This document shows, in pieces, positions 22,193 through 31,983 of a stretch of DNA of 42,507 nt (position 1 is the stretch's first letter; every line of letters begins with the position of its first letter). Below the pieces are notes generated by a model that worked only from the letters and a program-made list of their open reading frames with translations, did not search any database and was not told the DNA's origin. The stretch lies in contig DASQNC010000018.1 in assembly GCA_035645145.1 (NCBI GenBank), positions 1-42,507 on the forward strand. The letters are read 5' to 3'. The stretch is from Azospirillaceae bacterium (GTDB lineage Bacteria > Pseudomonadota > Alphaproteobacteria > Azospirillales > Azospirillaceae). Made by a program: the position numbers and the translations under genes.

Positions 22193-23875
22193 TCAGACCC
22201 GCACCAGATGCACCTCGGTGATGGGCTTCTTTCCGTGGGAGGTGAGCAGACGCCTGCGAACGGCACTGCGTGCGGCCTGCCGGACGGCCTCATCGTTGCG
22301 CCGTTCGTCCGCGGGCATCCCCTCAACGGCGGAACGCACGGCGGACGCGATCAGGCCGAGCGTTTCCTCGGCGTCGAAATCGCCGTCGAGGAGCCCCATG
22401 ACCGCGATCTTGGGATCGGCGATCAGCTTGCCCTTGTCGTTCATGACCAATGTCGCGACCGCGGCCCCGTTGTGGAGCATGCGGACGCGGCTCTTGATCA
22501 TGTTGCCGCTCATCCGCACCAAACGGTTCCCGTCCACCGCCAGACGGCCGTGCTCCACCTGGCCCGTGACCTCCACCGGTCCCGGCAGCAGCCGCATGAT
22601 CGACCCGTTCTCGGGCAGCGCGACGGCCGGCACCTGGCACTCGCGCGCCAGCTTGGCATGCTCGATGAGGTGCCGTTCCTCGCCATGGACCGGGATCGCC
22701 AGCTTGGGCCGGACCAGATGGTACATGTGCACAAGCTCGTCCCGGCCGGGATGGCCGGACACGTGGACCAGCTCGTCGTGCACGGTGACGATCTGGCAGC
22801 CCAGGCGCACAAGGGCGTTCTGGACACGGCCGATCGCGCGCTCGTTCCCGGGGATCTCGCGGCTGGAGAAGATGACGATGTCGCCCTCCTCCAGCACGAT
22901 CTCCGGATGGTCGTCGTTAGCGATGCGGCCCAGCGCGGCCCGCGCCTCGCCCTGGCTGCCGGTGCAGATCAGGACCACCTTGTCGCGCGGAAGGTATCCG
23001 GCCTCGCTGTCGGTCAGGAACGGCGGGCAATCGTCCAGATAGCCCGTGGCCTTCGCCGCATCGTGGATGCGCCACAGCGACCGCCCGACCAGCGCCACGT
23101 GCCGGCCGTTGGCCTGCGCGGCATGGGCGATGCTTTTGACCCGCGCGACGTTGGTGGCGAAGCAGGTGACCACGATCCGGGTCTTATAGCGCCCGAAAAG
23201 CTGGACCATGTTCTCGCGGACCGTCGCCTCGGACCCGGCGGCCCCGTCCACCATGGCATTCGTGCTGTCGCACACCAGCACGTCGACGCCTTCACGGCCG
23301 AGTGCCGCCAGCTTGTCCTCGTCGGTGGTGGCACCCACCAGCGGCTCGGGGTCGAGCTTCCAGTCGCCGGAATGCAGCAGCGTGCCCGCCGCCGTCCGGA
23401 CCACCAGGGCACTGGGTTCCGGGATGGAGTGCGTCATGTTGACGAACTCCAGGTCGAACGGCCCGACATTGAACCGGCCGCCGAGCGGGATCTCATGGAT
23501 CGGGATCCGGTCGTGCAGGCCGCGATCCTGAACCTTGGACCGCAGGACGGCGGCCGTGAACGGGGTCGCGTAGATGGGGCACTTCAGCTCGGGCCAAAGA
23601 TAGGCCACCGCGCCCAGATGGTCTTCGTGGGCATGGGTGAGAACCAGCCCCACCAGATCGTCGCGCCGATCCCGGATGAAGGTCGGGTCCGGCGTCAGCA
23701 CGTCGATGCCGGGGGTGGTGTCGTCGCCGAAGGTGATCCCCAGATCGACCATCAGCCACTTTCCGGCATGGCCGTACAGCGAGAGGTTCATCCCGATCTC
23801 GCCGGCCCCACCGAGGGGCAGGAACAGGAGTTCGTTACCGCCGGGGCGGTAGGGGTCGTTCTTGATGGAGGTCAC
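22193..23875 (-). CDS. rnj: Ribonuclease J
   Basis: A 560-residue beta-CASP metallo-beta-lactamase ribonuclease with 5'-3' exonuclease and endonuclease activity, important in mRNA turnover and rRNA maturation in alphaproteobacteria. LLFLPLGGAGEIGMNLSLY opens the domain, and the zinc motif HAHEDHLG is at residues 81-88. LLHSGDWKLDPEPLVG, VLVCDSTNA and VVTCFATNVARVKSIAHAA follow, with beta-CASP features such as KVVLICTGSQGEARAALGRI and the late IPVHGEERHLIEHAKLA. The start is GTG 23875 and overlaps the coaX stop as GTGA, so translation is coupled. A terminator lies just downstream. Length and motifs are normal. Confidence 0.96.
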   Translation of the reverse strand: MTSIKNDPYRPGGNELLFLPLGGAGEIGMNLSLYGHAGKWLMVDLGITFGDDTTPGIDVLTPDPTFIRDRRDDLVGLVLTHAHEDHLGAVAYLWPELKCPIYATPFTAAVLRSKVQDRGLHDRIPIHEIPLGGRFNVGPFDLEFVNMTHSIPEPSALVVRTAAGTLLHSGDWKLDPEPLVGATTDEDKLAALGREGVDVLVCDSTNAMVDGAAGSEATVRENMVQLFGRYKTRIVVTCFATNVARVKSIAHAAQANGRHVALVGRSLWRIHDAAKATGYLDDCPPFLTDSEAGYLPRDKVVLICTGSQGEARAALGRIANDDHPEIVLEEGDIVIFSSREIPGNERAIGRVQNALVRLGCQIVTVHDELVHVSGHPGRDELVHMYHLVRPKLAIPVHGEERHLIEHAKLARECQVPAVALPENGSIMRLLPGPVEVTGQVEHGRLAVDGNRLVRMSGNMIKSRVRMLHNGAAVATLVMNDKGKLIADPKIAVMGLLDGDFDAEETLGLIASAVRSAVEGMPADERRNDEAVRQAARSAVRRRLLTSHGKKPITEVHLVRV

Positions 23876-24657
23876 TTGGGTCTGTTCCGGGCGTGTATGA
23901 GTTGGAGCCCGCGCAACGTGACGTCACCGTCGTAGTGGTCGATCAAGGCGGTCACCTCGGCGAAGATCCGGCCGAGGCCCCCGGTCGCAATCACCGTGAC
24001 GGGCGGATTGCCCGTCGGCGACAGCTCCTCCTTGATGCGGGCCAGAACGCCCTCGATCATGCCCAGGTAGCCCCAGAACATGCCGGACTCCATGGCCTCG
24101 ACGGTACTTTTGCCGATCACGCGTTGCGGGCGGCGGATCTCCACCTTCGGAAGCTGCGCGGCGACGCGGTGGAGGGCGTCGAGCGCGAGATTCGGTCCAG
24201 GGGCAATGACGCCACCTGCAAAGTTGCCGTCGGCATCGACGACATCGAACGTCGTACCCGTTCCGAAGTCGAGCACGACCAAGGGCGGCGCAAAGACGGC
24301 ACTGGCCCCCACCGCGTTGGCAATGCGGTCGGCGCCGACCTCGCGCGGATTGTCGAAACGGATCCCAAGCCCGAGATCCACGCCGGGATCCTTCACGTTC
24401 AACGGCTCGCAGCCGAAATGGTCGGTGCAGAGCTTGACCAGGTTGAAGGTCGCAGCCGGCACGACGCTCGACAGAACGGCGGTGTCGATATCGGCAGGTT
24501 CCAGGCCCTTCATCCGCATCAGCGCGACCAGCCACACGGCATATTCGTCGGACGTGCGCCGGGCGTCGGTGGAGATCCGCCAATGCCCGCGCTTCGTCCC
24601 GCCATCGAAAACCGCGAAGACCACGTTTGTGTTGCCGGCGTCGATCGCAAGCAGCAT
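23872..24657 (-). CDS. coaX: Type III pantothenate kinase
   Basis: Type III pantothenate kinase, the first step of coenzyme A synthesis, phosphorylating pantothenate with ATP and a monovalent cation. The 261-residue ASKHA-fold protein opens MLLAIDAGNTNVVFAVFDG, with the phosphate-binding Asp6-containing DAGNTN motif. It carries REVGADRIANAVGAS and LVVLDFGTGTTFDVVDADG, the second with the GTGTTFD phosphate motif and catalytic Asp region, then GGVIAPGPNLALDAL and VIATGGLGRIFAEV. It overlaps rnj by 4 bases and starts 3 bases after the birA stop, so birA, coaX and rnj are tightly linked. No other pantothenate kinase is visible here. Confidence 0.97.
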   Translation of the reverse strand: MLLAIDAGNTNVVFAVFDGGTKRGHWRISTDARRTSDEYAVWLVALMRMKGLEPADIDTAVLSSVVPAATFNLVKLCTDHFGCEPLNVKDPGVDLGLGIRFDNPREVGADRIANAVGASAVFAPPLVVLDFGTGTTFDVVDADGNFAGGVIAPGPNLALDALHRVAAQLPKVEIRRPQRVIGKSTVEAMESGMFWGYLGMIEGVLARIKEELSPTGNPPVTVIATGGLGRIFAEVTALIDHYDGDVTLRGLQLIHARNRPK

Positions 24658-24660
24658 GGA

Positions 24661-25446
24661 TCAGCTCCCGTTGGGTCCACCCGTGGCGCGGAAGAACACG
24701 TCGCCGGCGCCGATCCGGTGGACGCCGCCGTCCGCCGTGGCCAGCAGCAGCGTTCCGTCCTCGGCCAGATCGGAAAACGTCCCCTCCAGCGTTCCGGCCG
24801 GCAAGCGAACCGTGATGCCCTCGCCCAGCCCCTTGGCTGCCGCCAACCATGCGGTCCGCAACGGGAGAAACCCGCCGGTCCGCCACGTGGCGTACCAGTG
24901 GTCGAACGCGCCGAAGACGGCGGCCAGGGCATCCTCCAGCGGACCATCGAAACCACACGCCCGAAGCGATGTCGCAGGATAAGGCGTGCCGTCGGGGGCA
25001 AAGCCCACGTTCACCCCGATGCCCAACACCAGGAACCCCGGCCCGCCATCCACCGCGCCCTCGGCTTCGAGCAGGATGCCGGACACCTTCGCCCCATCCA
25101 CCAGCACATCGTTCGGCCACTTCAGCCGGACCTCACGGCCGCCCGGCAGGAGCTTGCGGATGCCATCGGCCACGGCGAGCGCGGCCGCGAAGGAAAGCTG
25201 CGAGGCGACCGCAAGCCGGCAATCCGGCCGCAGCAGAAGCGAACAATAGAGGTTGCCTTCGGGCGACTCCCAGGTCCGGCCGCGGCGCCCACGGCCCGCG
25301 GTCTGCCGCCGGGCCCAAACGAGCGTCCCCTCCGGTGCGCCCTGCGCGCCGAGGTCGCGGGCAACATCATTGGTGCTGCCGGCGCTTTCCAGCGCCAGCA
25401 GCCGATAAAAGGGCGGCAGCGCCGGCGCCGCCGCCGTCATGGTCAT
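24661..25446 (-). CDS. birA: Biotin-[acetyl-CoA-carboxylase] ligase, monofunctional
   Basis: Biotin protein ligase, which adenylates biotin and attaches it to carrier proteins such as AccB. The 261 residues contain [13 protein letters not shown] (biotin site), the ATP loop GRGRRGRTW (51-59), and [18 protein letters not shown], with KWPND at 109-113 and Lys120. There is no N-terminal helix-turn-helix, so it is the class I, non-regulatory form rather than the E. coli-type repressor. Its ATG overlaps the nuoN stop as ATGA, so the ligase is translationally coupled to complex I. Identification is secure. Confidence 0.96.
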   Translation of the reverse strand: MTMTAAAPALPPFYRLLALESAGSTNDVARDLGAQGAPEGTLVWARRQTAGRGRRGRTWESPEGNLYCSLLLRPDCRLAVASQLSFAAALAVADGIRKLLPGGREVRLKWPNDVLVDGAKVSGILLEAEGAVDGGPGFLVLGIGVNVGFAPDGTPYPATSLRACGFDGPLEDALAAVFGAFDHWYATWRTGGFLPLRTAWLAAAKGLGEGITVRLPAGTLEGTFSDLAEDGTLLLATADGGVHRIGAGDVFFRATGGPNGS

Positions 25447-26888
25447 CGCCCGATGAGAGACGCCGCCGCGGCGAGCGCCCCGCTGAGGATGGGTCCCTGG
25501 AAGGCAAAGAACAGCAGCGTGAACAGGCCGGTCCCCGCCAACACCGCCGTCATGCCCATGCCGATCGGCCGGTCGAACGCCTCGGCCGGCTCATCGAAAT
25601 ACATCAGCTTGACGATGCGCAGGTAATAGAAGGCCGACACGACGCTGGTGACCACGCCGATCACCGCCAGCACGTACATCTGCGCCTCGACCGCCGCCAG
25701 GAAGACGTAAAGCTTCGAGAAGAAGCCGGCCAGCGGTGGAATGCCGGCCATGGAGAACATGAACACGGCCATCGAAAGCGCCAGCAGCGGATGGGTTCGC
25801 GACAGGCCGCGCAGGTCGTCGATCCCCTCGACGGCCCGCCCGTTCTGGCGCATGCACAAGATCACCCCGAACGCACCCAGCGTCATGAACAGGTAGACCG
25901 CCATGTACATCAGCACGCCGCGGATCCCGGACTCGTTGGCCGCCGCAAGGCCGACGAGCGCGTAGCCGATGTTGCCGATGGAGCTGTAGGCCATCAGGCG
26001 CTTGATGTTGACCTGTCCGATGGCCGCAAACGAGCCGAGCAGCATGGACGCGACCGCCACGAAATAGACGATCTGCTGCCACTGCCCGATCAGGTTGCCG
26101 AACGGATCCAGAAGGACACGCAGGAACAGGGCAACGGCGGCGATCTTGGGTGCAACCGCAAAGAACGCGGTCACCGGCGTCGGCGCACCTTCGTAGACGT
26201 CGGGCGTCCACATGTGGAAAGGAACGGCCGAAATCTTGAACGCGATGCCCGCGGTGACGAACACGAGGCCGATCACGAGACCGAGGGATTGCGGCGCCCC
26301 GTTTTCGAAAAGGGTGCTGAGGCCATCGAAGCCGGTGGTGCCGGCGAAGCCGTAAACCAGGGACGAGCCGTACAGCAGCAATCCGGACGAGAGCGCGCCC
26401 AGCACAAAGTATTTCAACCCCGCCTCGCTGGATCGGGCGTGGTCGCGGCGGAACGACGCCAGGACATAGAGCGCCAGGCTCTGCGTCTCCAGGCCGACGT
26501 AAAGCGCCAGCAGGTCGTTCGCCGACACCATCATCAGCATGCCGACCGTGGCGAAGACGACCAGCACCGAATACTCGAACCGGTGGAGCTGTTCGTTCTC
26601 CAGGTAGTCCAACGACGCGATGATCGACAGGGCGGCGCCGATCAAGACCAGGATCTTCATGAAGGCGCCGAAACGGTCGACGACGAACTGGCCCTCGAAG
26701 GTCACCACGCGCTGATCATCCGATCCGACCACCAGCGCCGCGGTGACCAGAAGCGCGACCACCGCAAGGCCGGACACCAGCCGCGTCGAGGACTCGCCCC
26801 GGAAAACACCGACCATCAGCAGCGCCATACCGGCGCAGACCAGGAAGATCTCGGGGAGGGCCGGGATCAGGTTCGGGAATTCAACCAT
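25443..26888 (-). CDS. nuoN: NADH-quinone oxidoreductase subunit N
   Basis: One of the three antiporter-like proton-pumping subunits of complex I. The 481-residue protein has about 14 membrane helices. It includes the family segments [50 protein letters not shown] (shown as [11 protein letters not shown] and [14 protein letters not shown]), [20 protein letters not shown] and [21 protein letters not shown]. The conserved Lys and Glu residues of the half-channels lie in the helices containing these motifs. It is the last nuo gene in the operon. The ATG at 26888 follows the nuoM stop by 15 bases, and its stop overlaps birA. Confidence 0.97.
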   Translation of the reverse strand: MVEFPNLIPALPEIFLVCAGMALLMVGVFRGESSTRLVSGLAVVALLVTAALVVGSDDQRVVTFEGQFVVDRFGAFMKILVLIGAALSIIASLDYLENEQLHRFEYSVLVVFATVGMLMMVSANDLLALYVGLETQSLALYVLASFRRDHARSSEAGLKYFVLGALSSGLLLYGSSLVYGFAGTTGFDGLSTLFENGAPQSLGLVIGLVFVTAGIAFKISAVPFHMWTPDVYEGAPTPVTAFFAVAPKIAAVALFLRVLLDPFGNLIGQWQQIVYFVAVASMLLGSFAAIGQVNIKRLMAYSSIGNIGYALVGLAAANESGIRGVLMYMAVYLFMTLGAFGVILCMRQNGRAVEGIDDLRGLSRTHPLLALSMAVFMFSMAGIPPLAGFFSKLYVFLAAVEAQMYVLAVIGVVTSVVSAFYYLRIVKLMYFDEPAEAFDRPIGMGMTAVLAGTGLFTLLFFAFQGPILSGALAAAASLIGR

Positions 26889-26903
26889 GCGTAGGCCCTG
26901 CCT

Positions 26904-28418
26904 TCAGCGGGTCGCCACGACCGACGCCGAGCCGTTGGCCAGCGCCGTCTGGTAATTATGGATGAGTTGCTCCACCGCCGGACCGAACACGTCCAGGACG
27001 GGCTGCGGATAGACGCCGAGCCAGATCACCAGCACAACGATCGGGGCGAAGATCGCCACCTCGCGCGGGGACAGGTCGAGCATCTCCATGACATCGGCCT
27101 TGGTCACCTTGCCGAAGATCACGCGGCGGTAAAGATACAGCATATACGCCGCGCCCAGGATGATGCCGACCGTGGTCAGCGTCGCGACCCAGGTGTTCGC
27201 CTGGAATGCGCCGACGAGAACCAGGAACTCGCCGACGAAACCGCTGGTGCCGGGAAGACCGACCGAGGCCATCGTCATCAGCATCATGACGACGGCGTAC
27301 TTCGGCATGTTGTTCACCAGACCGCCGTACCGTGCGATCTCGCGGGTGTGCAGCCGGTCGTAGATCACGCCCACGCCCAGGAACAGCGCACCCGACACCA
27401 GTCCGTGCGAGATCATCTGGAACAGCGCACCTTCGATGCCCTGCCGGTTCATCGTGAACAGCCCGATGGTCACAAAGCCCATGTGCGCGACCGAGCTGTA
27501 GGCGATCAGCTTCTTGATGTCCTCCTGCGCCAGCGCCACCAGCGAGGTGTAGATCACGGCCACCACCGACAGCGTGAAGACCAGCGGCGCGAACATGGCC
27601 GAGGCGTCGGGGAACATCGGGATCGAGAACCGCAGGAGCCCGTACCCGCCCATCTTCAGCAGCACGCCCGCCAGGATCACCGAACCGGCGGTCGGCGCTT
27701 CGACGTGGGCGTCGGGAAGCCAGGTGTGGACGGGCCACATCGGAACCTTCACCGCGAACGAGGCGAAGAACGCCAGCCACAGCCAGGTCTGCATCCCGAC
27801 CGGGAAGTCGGTCGCCATCAGCGTCGGCACGTCGGTCGTCCCGGCGACATAGTACATGGCCAGGATGGCAACCAGCATCAGCACCGAGCCGAGCAGGGTG
27901 TAGAGGAAGAACTTGAACGCCGCATAAACCCGGCGCGCGCCGCCCCAGACGCCGATGATGATGAACATCGGGATCAGGACGCCTTCGAAGAAGACGTAGA
28001 AGAGCACCAGATCCAGGGCGCAGAACATGCCCACCATCATGGTCTCGAGGACCAGGAAGGCGATCATGTATTCCTTCACCCGGGACTCGATCGACTCCCA
28101 GCTCGCCAGGATGCAGATCGGGACCAGGAAGGTGGACAGGAGCACGAACAGCACCGAAATGCCGTCCACGCCCATGACGTAGTTGATGCCGAAGCCGGGA
28201 AGCCATTCCGCCCGTTCGACCAGCTGGAACCCCGGATCGGTGGGATCGAAGGGGCCCAGGATGAACAGCGACACGCCGAACGTGCAGAGCGAGGTCCACA
28301 GCGCGATGTAGCGCGCGTTGCGGGCCTCGGTCGCCGGATCCGACCGCAGAAGCAGCAGGAACAGGACGCCGACCAGCGGCAGGAAGGTGGTGATCGTAAG
28401 GATAGGCGCGCCAGACAT
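26904..28418 (-). CDS. nuoM: NADH-quinone oxidoreductase subunit M
   Basis: The middle antiporter-like subunit of the membrane arm, a 504-residue polytopic protein. It has [37 protein letters not shown] (including the conserved Glu), [40 protein letters not shown] and [20 protein letters not shown], all diagnostic of NuoM. The Lys in [10 protein letters not shown] and the Glu in FFEG are in positions needed for proton transfer in the family. It starts 26 bases after nuoL and is followed 15 bases later by nuoN. Confidence 0.97.
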   Translation of the reverse strand: MSGAPILTITTFLPLVGVLFLLLLRSDPATEARNARYIALWTSLCTFGVSLFILGPFDPTDPGFQLVERAEWLPGFGINYVMGVDGISVLFVLLSTFLVPICILASWESIESRVKEYMIAFLVLETMMVGMFCALDLVLFYVFFEGVLIPMFIIIGVWGGARRVYAAFKFFLYTLLGSVLMLVAILAMYYVAGTTDVPTLMATDFPVGMQTWLWLAFFASFAVKVPMWPVHTWLPDAHVEAPTAGSVILAGVLLKMGGYGLLRFSIPMFPDASAMFAPLVFTLSVVAVIYTSLVALAQEDIKKLIAYSSVAHMGFVTIGLFTMNRQGIEGALFQMISHGLVSGALFLGVGVIYDRLHTREIARYGGLVNNMPKYAVVMMLMTMASVGLPGTSGFVGEFLVLVGAFQANTWVATLTTVGIILGAAYMLYLYRRVIFGKVTKADVMEMLDLSPREVAIFAPIVVLVIWLGVYPQPVLDVFGPAVEQLIHNYQTALANGSASVVATR

Positions 28419-28444
28419 TTCCGATCGTCCCGTCTACCGCCGCA

Positions 28445-30391
28445 TCAGCGCGCGAAGAGGAAGAACCAGGCGATCAGGGCAACGATGCCGATCACCATGG
28501 CAAAGGCGTAGTGGTACACGTAGCCCGTTTGTATCCGGACGGCGCGGCCGGCAAGCATCCGGGTCGCCACGGCGGCCCCGTCGGGACCGAAGCGGTCGAT
28601 GACCGCACCGTCCCCGCCCTTCCAGAAGGTGAAGCCGAGGGCCAGCGCCGGCTTCACGAAGATCCGGTCGTACAGGTCGTCGAAGTACCACCGGTTGTAC
28701 AGGAACCGGTGCAGGTTCGGGAACCGTGCCTGCACCCGGGCCGGCATCTCGGGCCGGATCTGGTACATGTAGTAGGCCAGCCCGATACCCGCGAGCGCCA
28801 CCACGACCGGGAGCGAGGCGACCCAGAAGGGCGCGTCGTGCGCGGCATGGACGGTGTCGTTTTCCGGCCGGACGAAGATCGAACCGTGCCAGAAATGCTC
28901 CGCCGCGTGGCCGACGAACAACTCGTAGGCGACTGCCCCCGCGACCACGGCGCCGATCGCCAGCGGCACGAGCGGGCCGAGCATGATCCAGGGCGACTCA
29001 TGGACATGCGCCATCACCTTCTCGTCGGCACGCGGTTTGCCGTGGAAGGTCATGATGAGCAAGCGCCAGGAGTAGAACGCGGTCATGAAGGCGGCCGCGA
29101 TGCCCAGCCAGAAGGCCAGGTACCCGAACCAGCTGCCATCCATGTAGGCGGCTTCCAGGATGATGTCCTTGGAGTGGAAGCCCGCGAAGCCGATGTGCGT
29201 GCCGGGAATGCCGACCCCGGCCAGGGCCAGGCTGCCGATCCACATGAACGCGTAGGTCCAGCGGATATCCTTTGCGACGCCGCCCATGTTGCGCATGTCC
29301 TGCTCGTCGGACATGGCGTGGATCACCGACCCCGCACCGAGGAACAGCAGCGCCTTGAAGAAGGCGTGGGTCATCAGGTGGAACATGGCCGCCGAATAGG
29401 CCGAAACCCCAAGGGCGAAGAACATGTACCCGAGCTGCGACATGGTCGAGTAGGCGATCACCCGCTTGATGTCGAACTGGGTGAAGCCGATCGTCGCCGC
29501 CACGAAGGCCGTCAACGCCCCGACCACGCACACGAACATCAACGCGTTCGGCGCGAACTCGAAGATCGGCGACAGGCGCGCGACCATGAACACGCCGGCG
29601 GTCACCATCGTCGCCGCATGGATGAGCGCGGAAACGGGCGTCGGCCCTTCCATGGCGTCGGGCAGCCAGGTGTGCAGGCCCAGCTGGGCCGACTTGCCCA
29701 TTGCCCCCATGAACAGCAGCAGGCATGCGGCCGTCAGCGCGTGGACGTTGGCGCCCAGGAATTCAAAGCGCTGGTTCGCCTGCTCGGGCGCGGCACCGAA
29801 GATCGTGTCGAACTCGACCGAGCCGAAGATCATGAAGACGGCGAAGATGCCGAGCGCGAAGCCGAAGTCGCCGACGCGGTTGACGATGAACGCCTTCATG
29901 GCGGCCGCGTTGGCCGACGGCTTCGTGTACCAGAAATTGATGAGCAGGTACGAGGCGACGCCGACACCTTCCCAGCCGAAGTACATCTGGACCAAGTTGT
30001 CCGAGGTCACCAGCATCAGCATGAAGAAGGTGAACAGGCTGAGGTAGGCGAAGAACCTCGGCTGGTGCTCGTCGTGGTGCATGTACCCGATCGAGTACAG
30101 GTGCACCATCGCCGACACGGTGTTCACCACGATGAACATGACCGCGGTCAACGTGTCGATGCGAAGCGCCCAGGACACTTCCAGGGCCCCGCTGTCCATC
30201 CAGGTGAACAGGTCCACGGTTCGCGGATGGCCGCCGACGGCGACCTGGAAGAACACGATCCACGACAGCACCGCCGCCAGGCAGACGGCGGCGCAGGTCA
30301 CGAAATGCGCGCCCCGGTCACCGATGGCGCGGCCGAAGAAGCCCGCCACGATTGCAGCGGCGAGCGGCAGGAATACGATGGCGGTTTCCAT
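28445..30391 (-). CDS. nuoL: NADH-quinone oxidoreductase subunit L
   Basis: The distal proton-pumping subunit of complex I. The 648-residue protein has 14 antiporter-like helices plus the long C-terminal lateral helix and final anchor that run along the membrane arm. Signatures are FFQVAVGGHPRTVDLFTWM, WEGVGVASYLLINFWYTKP, GLHTWLPDAMEGPTPVSAL, IHAATMVTAGVFMVARLSP and FDIKRVIAYSTMSQLGYMFF. The charged residues used for proton transfer in the family (Glu in WEGVG, Lys in FDIKR) are present. It starts 10 bases after the nuoK stop. Normal length and full domain order. Confidence 0.97.
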   Translation of the reverse strand: METAIVFLPLAAAIVAGFFGRAIGDRGAHFVTCAAVCLAAVLSWIVFFQVAVGGHPRTVDLFTWMDSGALEVSWALRIDTLTAVMFIVVNTVSAMVHLYSIGYMHHDEHQPRFFAYLSLFTFFMLMLVTSDNLVQMYFGWEGVGVASYLLINFWYTKPSANAAAMKAFIVNRVGDFGFALGIFAVFMIFGSVEFDTIFGAAPEQANQRFEFLGANVHALTAACLLLFMGAMGKSAQLGLHTWLPDAMEGPTPVSALIHAATMVTAGVFMVARLSPIFEFAPNALMFVCVVGALTAFVAATIGFTQFDIKRVIAYSTMSQLGYMFFALGVSAYSAAMFHLMTHAFFKALLFLGAGSVIHAMSDEQDMRNMGGVAKDIRWTYAFMWIGSLALAGVGIPGTHIGFAGFHSKDIILEAAYMDGSWFGYLAFWLGIAAAFMTAFYSWRLLIMTFHGKPRADEKVMAHVHESPWIMLGPLVPLAIGAVVAGAVAYELFVGHAAEHFWHGSIFVRPENDTVHAAHDAPFWVASLPVVVALAGIGLAYYMYQIRPEMPARVQARFPNLHRFLYNRWYFDDLYDRIFVKPALALGFTFWKGGDGAVIDRFGPDGAAVATRMLAGRAVRIQTGYVYHYAFAMVIGIVALIAWFFLFAR

Positions 30392-30401
30392 GGCGCGCCC
30401 G

Positions 30402-30713
30402 TCAGCCCTTCATCAGGTTGATGTCCTCGACCGCGATCGTGCCGCGGTTCCGGAAGTAGATGACCAGGATCGCAAGGCCGATGGCGGCCTCGGCCGCCGC
30501 CACGGTCAGGATGAACAATGCGAACACCTGGCCGACCAGGTCGCCGAGATGGACCGAGAAGGCGACGAAGTTGATGTTGACGGCGAGGAGGATCAGCTCG
30601 ACCGACATCAGGATGACGATCACGTTCTTGCGGTTCAGGAAGATGCCGAACACGCCGAGTGTGAAGAGGATCGCCGCCAGGGTCAGATAGTGGGCAAGGC
30701 CGACTTCAAGCAT
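30402..30713 (-). CDS. nuoK: NADH-quinone oxidoreductase subunit K
   Basis: A 103-residue, three-helix membrane subunit of complex I. The two buried glutamates of the proton path are Glu39 ([19 protein letters not shown]) and Glu75 ([13 protein letters not shown]), matching the spacing of the E. coli pair Glu36/Glu72. The start is ATG 30713, with GGAGGG about 7 bases upstream, only one base after the nuoJ stop (TGAATG). Upstream in-frame sequence lies inside nuoJ and is not used. Confidence 0.97.
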   Translation of the reverse strand: MLEVGLAHYLTLAAILFTLGVFGIFLNRKNVIVILMSVELILLAVNINFVAFSVHLGDLVGQVFALFILTVAAAEAAIGLAILVIYFRNRGTIAVEDINLMKG

Positions 30714-30714
30714 T

Positions 30715-31329
30715 TCAGATCCCTCCCCGGGTCGGCACTTTGCGAACCTGGATGACCTCGTCGCGCGGCCGGGAAACCTGGTGGCTGATGACCTGACGGC
30801 GGACGCCCACGCGCTCACGCAGGGTGAGGACGATGGCACCGATCATCGCGATCAGCAGAACCAGTCCGGCCGCCTGGAACAGGTACACGTACCGGGTGTA
30901 GAGCAGCCGCCCCAGCGCCTGCGTGTTGGTCACGTCCGCGGCGGTCGGAACCGGGGCCGTGATGCTCTGCGGCGAGGCCGGAACAACCGCCCAGGCCCCC
31001 ACCACGACGGCGAGTTCCACCAGCAGGATCAGGCCGACCGTGGCGCCGAAGGGCAGATGGCGTTTCACACCCGCCCGCAATTCGCGGAAATCGATGTCGA
31101 GCATCATGACCACGAAAAGGAACAGGACAGCCACTGCGCCCACGTAGACGATGACCAGGATCATCGCCACGAACTCCGCTCCGATCAGCAGGAACAGGCC
31201 CGCCGCATTGAAGAAGCAGAGAATCAGGAAGAGGACGGAATGGACGGGATTGCGCGCAGCGATCACCATGACGGCGGATGCCACCAGGATCGCCGCGAAC
31301 AGATAGAACGCGAGGGCGTGGACGATCAT
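30715..31329 (-). CDS. nuoJ: NADH-quinone oxidoreductase subunit J
   Basis: A 204-residue membrane subunit with five helices, including the distorted third helix whose pi-bulge moves during catalysis. The key stretch is [20 protein letters not shown], with VYVGA as the flexible motif, followed by [10 protein letters not shown] soluble, basic C-terminal tail (about 175-204) with [14 protein letters not shown] follows the last helix. It is the first gene after the hairpin in the nuoI-nuoJ gap. nuoK begins one base after its stop. The coupling of J and K, and the larger gap before J, suggest that J-N form a translational subgroup. Confidence 0.96.
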   Translation of the reverse strand: MIVHALAFYLFAAILVASAVMVIAARNPVHSVLFLILCFFNAAGLFLLIGAEFVAMILVIVYVGAVAVLFLFVVMMLDIDFRELRAGVKRHLPFGATVGLILLVELAVVVGAWAVVPASPQSITAPVPTAADVTNTQALGRLLYTRYVYLFQAAGLVLLIAMIGAIVLTLRERVGVRRQVISHQVSRPRDEVIQVRKVPTRGGI

Positions 31330-31375
31330 GCTCGATCAGGCCCGGGCCGCCACGGGCCCCCAAAAGGATTGAAAG

Positions 31376-31422
31376 AACGGCGGTCGGTCCGGTGACGCGC
31401 GTGCGTCCCGACGACCGCCGTT
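31376..31422 (-). terminator. Terminator-like hairpin with U-rich tail inside the nuo operon (nuoI-nuoJ gap)
   Basis: The arms aacggcggtcg (31376-31386) and cgaccgccgtt (31412-31422) pair perfectly over 11 bases. Between them, gacgc/gcgtc (31394-31398 and 31403-31407) with the loop gcgt can add an inner stem. On the minus strand the tail is CTTTCAATCCTTTT. It lies 13 bases past the nuoI stop and 46 bases before the nuoJ start. It has the form of an imperfect intrinsic terminator or attenuator. Confidence 0.55.
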
Positions 31423-31435
31423 GGCGGTTGCGGTT

Positions 31436-31924
31436 TTAGCGGTAGGGCGCTTCGGCCGCAAGGTTGGCGGCGAGCTGCGCTTCCCACCGGTCGCCGTTCT
31501 CGAGGAGCTTTGCCTTGTTATAGAACAGCTCCTCGCGGGTCTCGGTGGTGAACTCCAGGTTCGGCCCCTCGACGATCGCGTCCACCGGGCAGGCCTCCTG
31601 GCACAGACCGCAGTAGATGCACTTCGTCATGTCGATGTCGTAGCGCGTGGTGCGGCGGCTGCCGTCGTCCCGCGGTTCGGCTTCGATGGTGATGGCCAAC
31701 GCCGGGCACACCGCTTCGCACAGCTTGCACGCGATGCAGCGCTCCTCGCCGTTGGGATAGCGGCGCAACGCGTGCTCGCCCCGGAAGCGCGGGCTAAGGG
31801 GCGTGCGCTCGTGCGGGTAGTTGATGGTCGCGCGCGGCTTGAACATGTAGCTGAACGTCAGGGCCATGCCCTGAACCAGTTCCGCCAGGATGAAGCGGCG
31901 CGCGGTCTTGTCGAGAAACGCCAT
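31436..31924 (-). CDS. nuoI: NADH-quinone oxidoreductase subunit I
   Basis: A 162-residue peripheral-arm subunit carrying two [4Fe-4S] clusters (N6a and N6b) that relay electrons to N2. The ligands are Cys63, 66, 69 and 73 in [12 protein letters not shown] and Cys102, 105, 108 and 112 in [12 protein letters not shown], with the crossed fourth ligands typical of ferredoxin folds. The N-terminal amphipathic helix ([22 protein letters not shown]) docks it to the membrane. It starts 59 bases after the nuoH stop, and that gap contains a hairpin. The gap after it holds another hairpin with a U-rich tail. Confidence 0.97.
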   Translation of the reverse strand: MAFLDKTARRFILAELVQGMALTFSYMFKPRATINYPHERTPLSPRFRGEHALRRYPNGEERCIACKLCEAVCPALAITIEAEPRDDGSRRTTRYDIDMTKCIYCGLCQEACPVDAIVEGPNLEFTTETREELFYNKAKLLENGDRWEAQLAANLAAEAPYR

Positions 31925-31941
31925 TGTCGGTCACTCCCGGC

Positions 31942-31977
31942 GCGGCGCGGGCATCGGACATGCCCACACCGCGCCGC
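31942..31977 (-). repeat. Hairpin in the nuoH-nuoI gap
   Basis: The arms gcggcgcgg (31942-31950) and ccgcgccgc (31969-31977) are exact reverse complements, and an inner gggcat/atgccc pairing (31949-31954 and 31960-31965) is possible as an alternative. No U-rich tail follows on the minus strand, so it is more likely an intercistronic stability or processing element than a terminator. Confidence 0.55.
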
Positions 31978-31983
31978 AACATG

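Noticed and set aside
24849-30421. Long plus-strand frames opposite nuoL, nuoM, nuoN and birA
   Set aside because: They are rich in His/Arg/Gln/Asp and are the complement of membrane-helix codons, with no family motifs.
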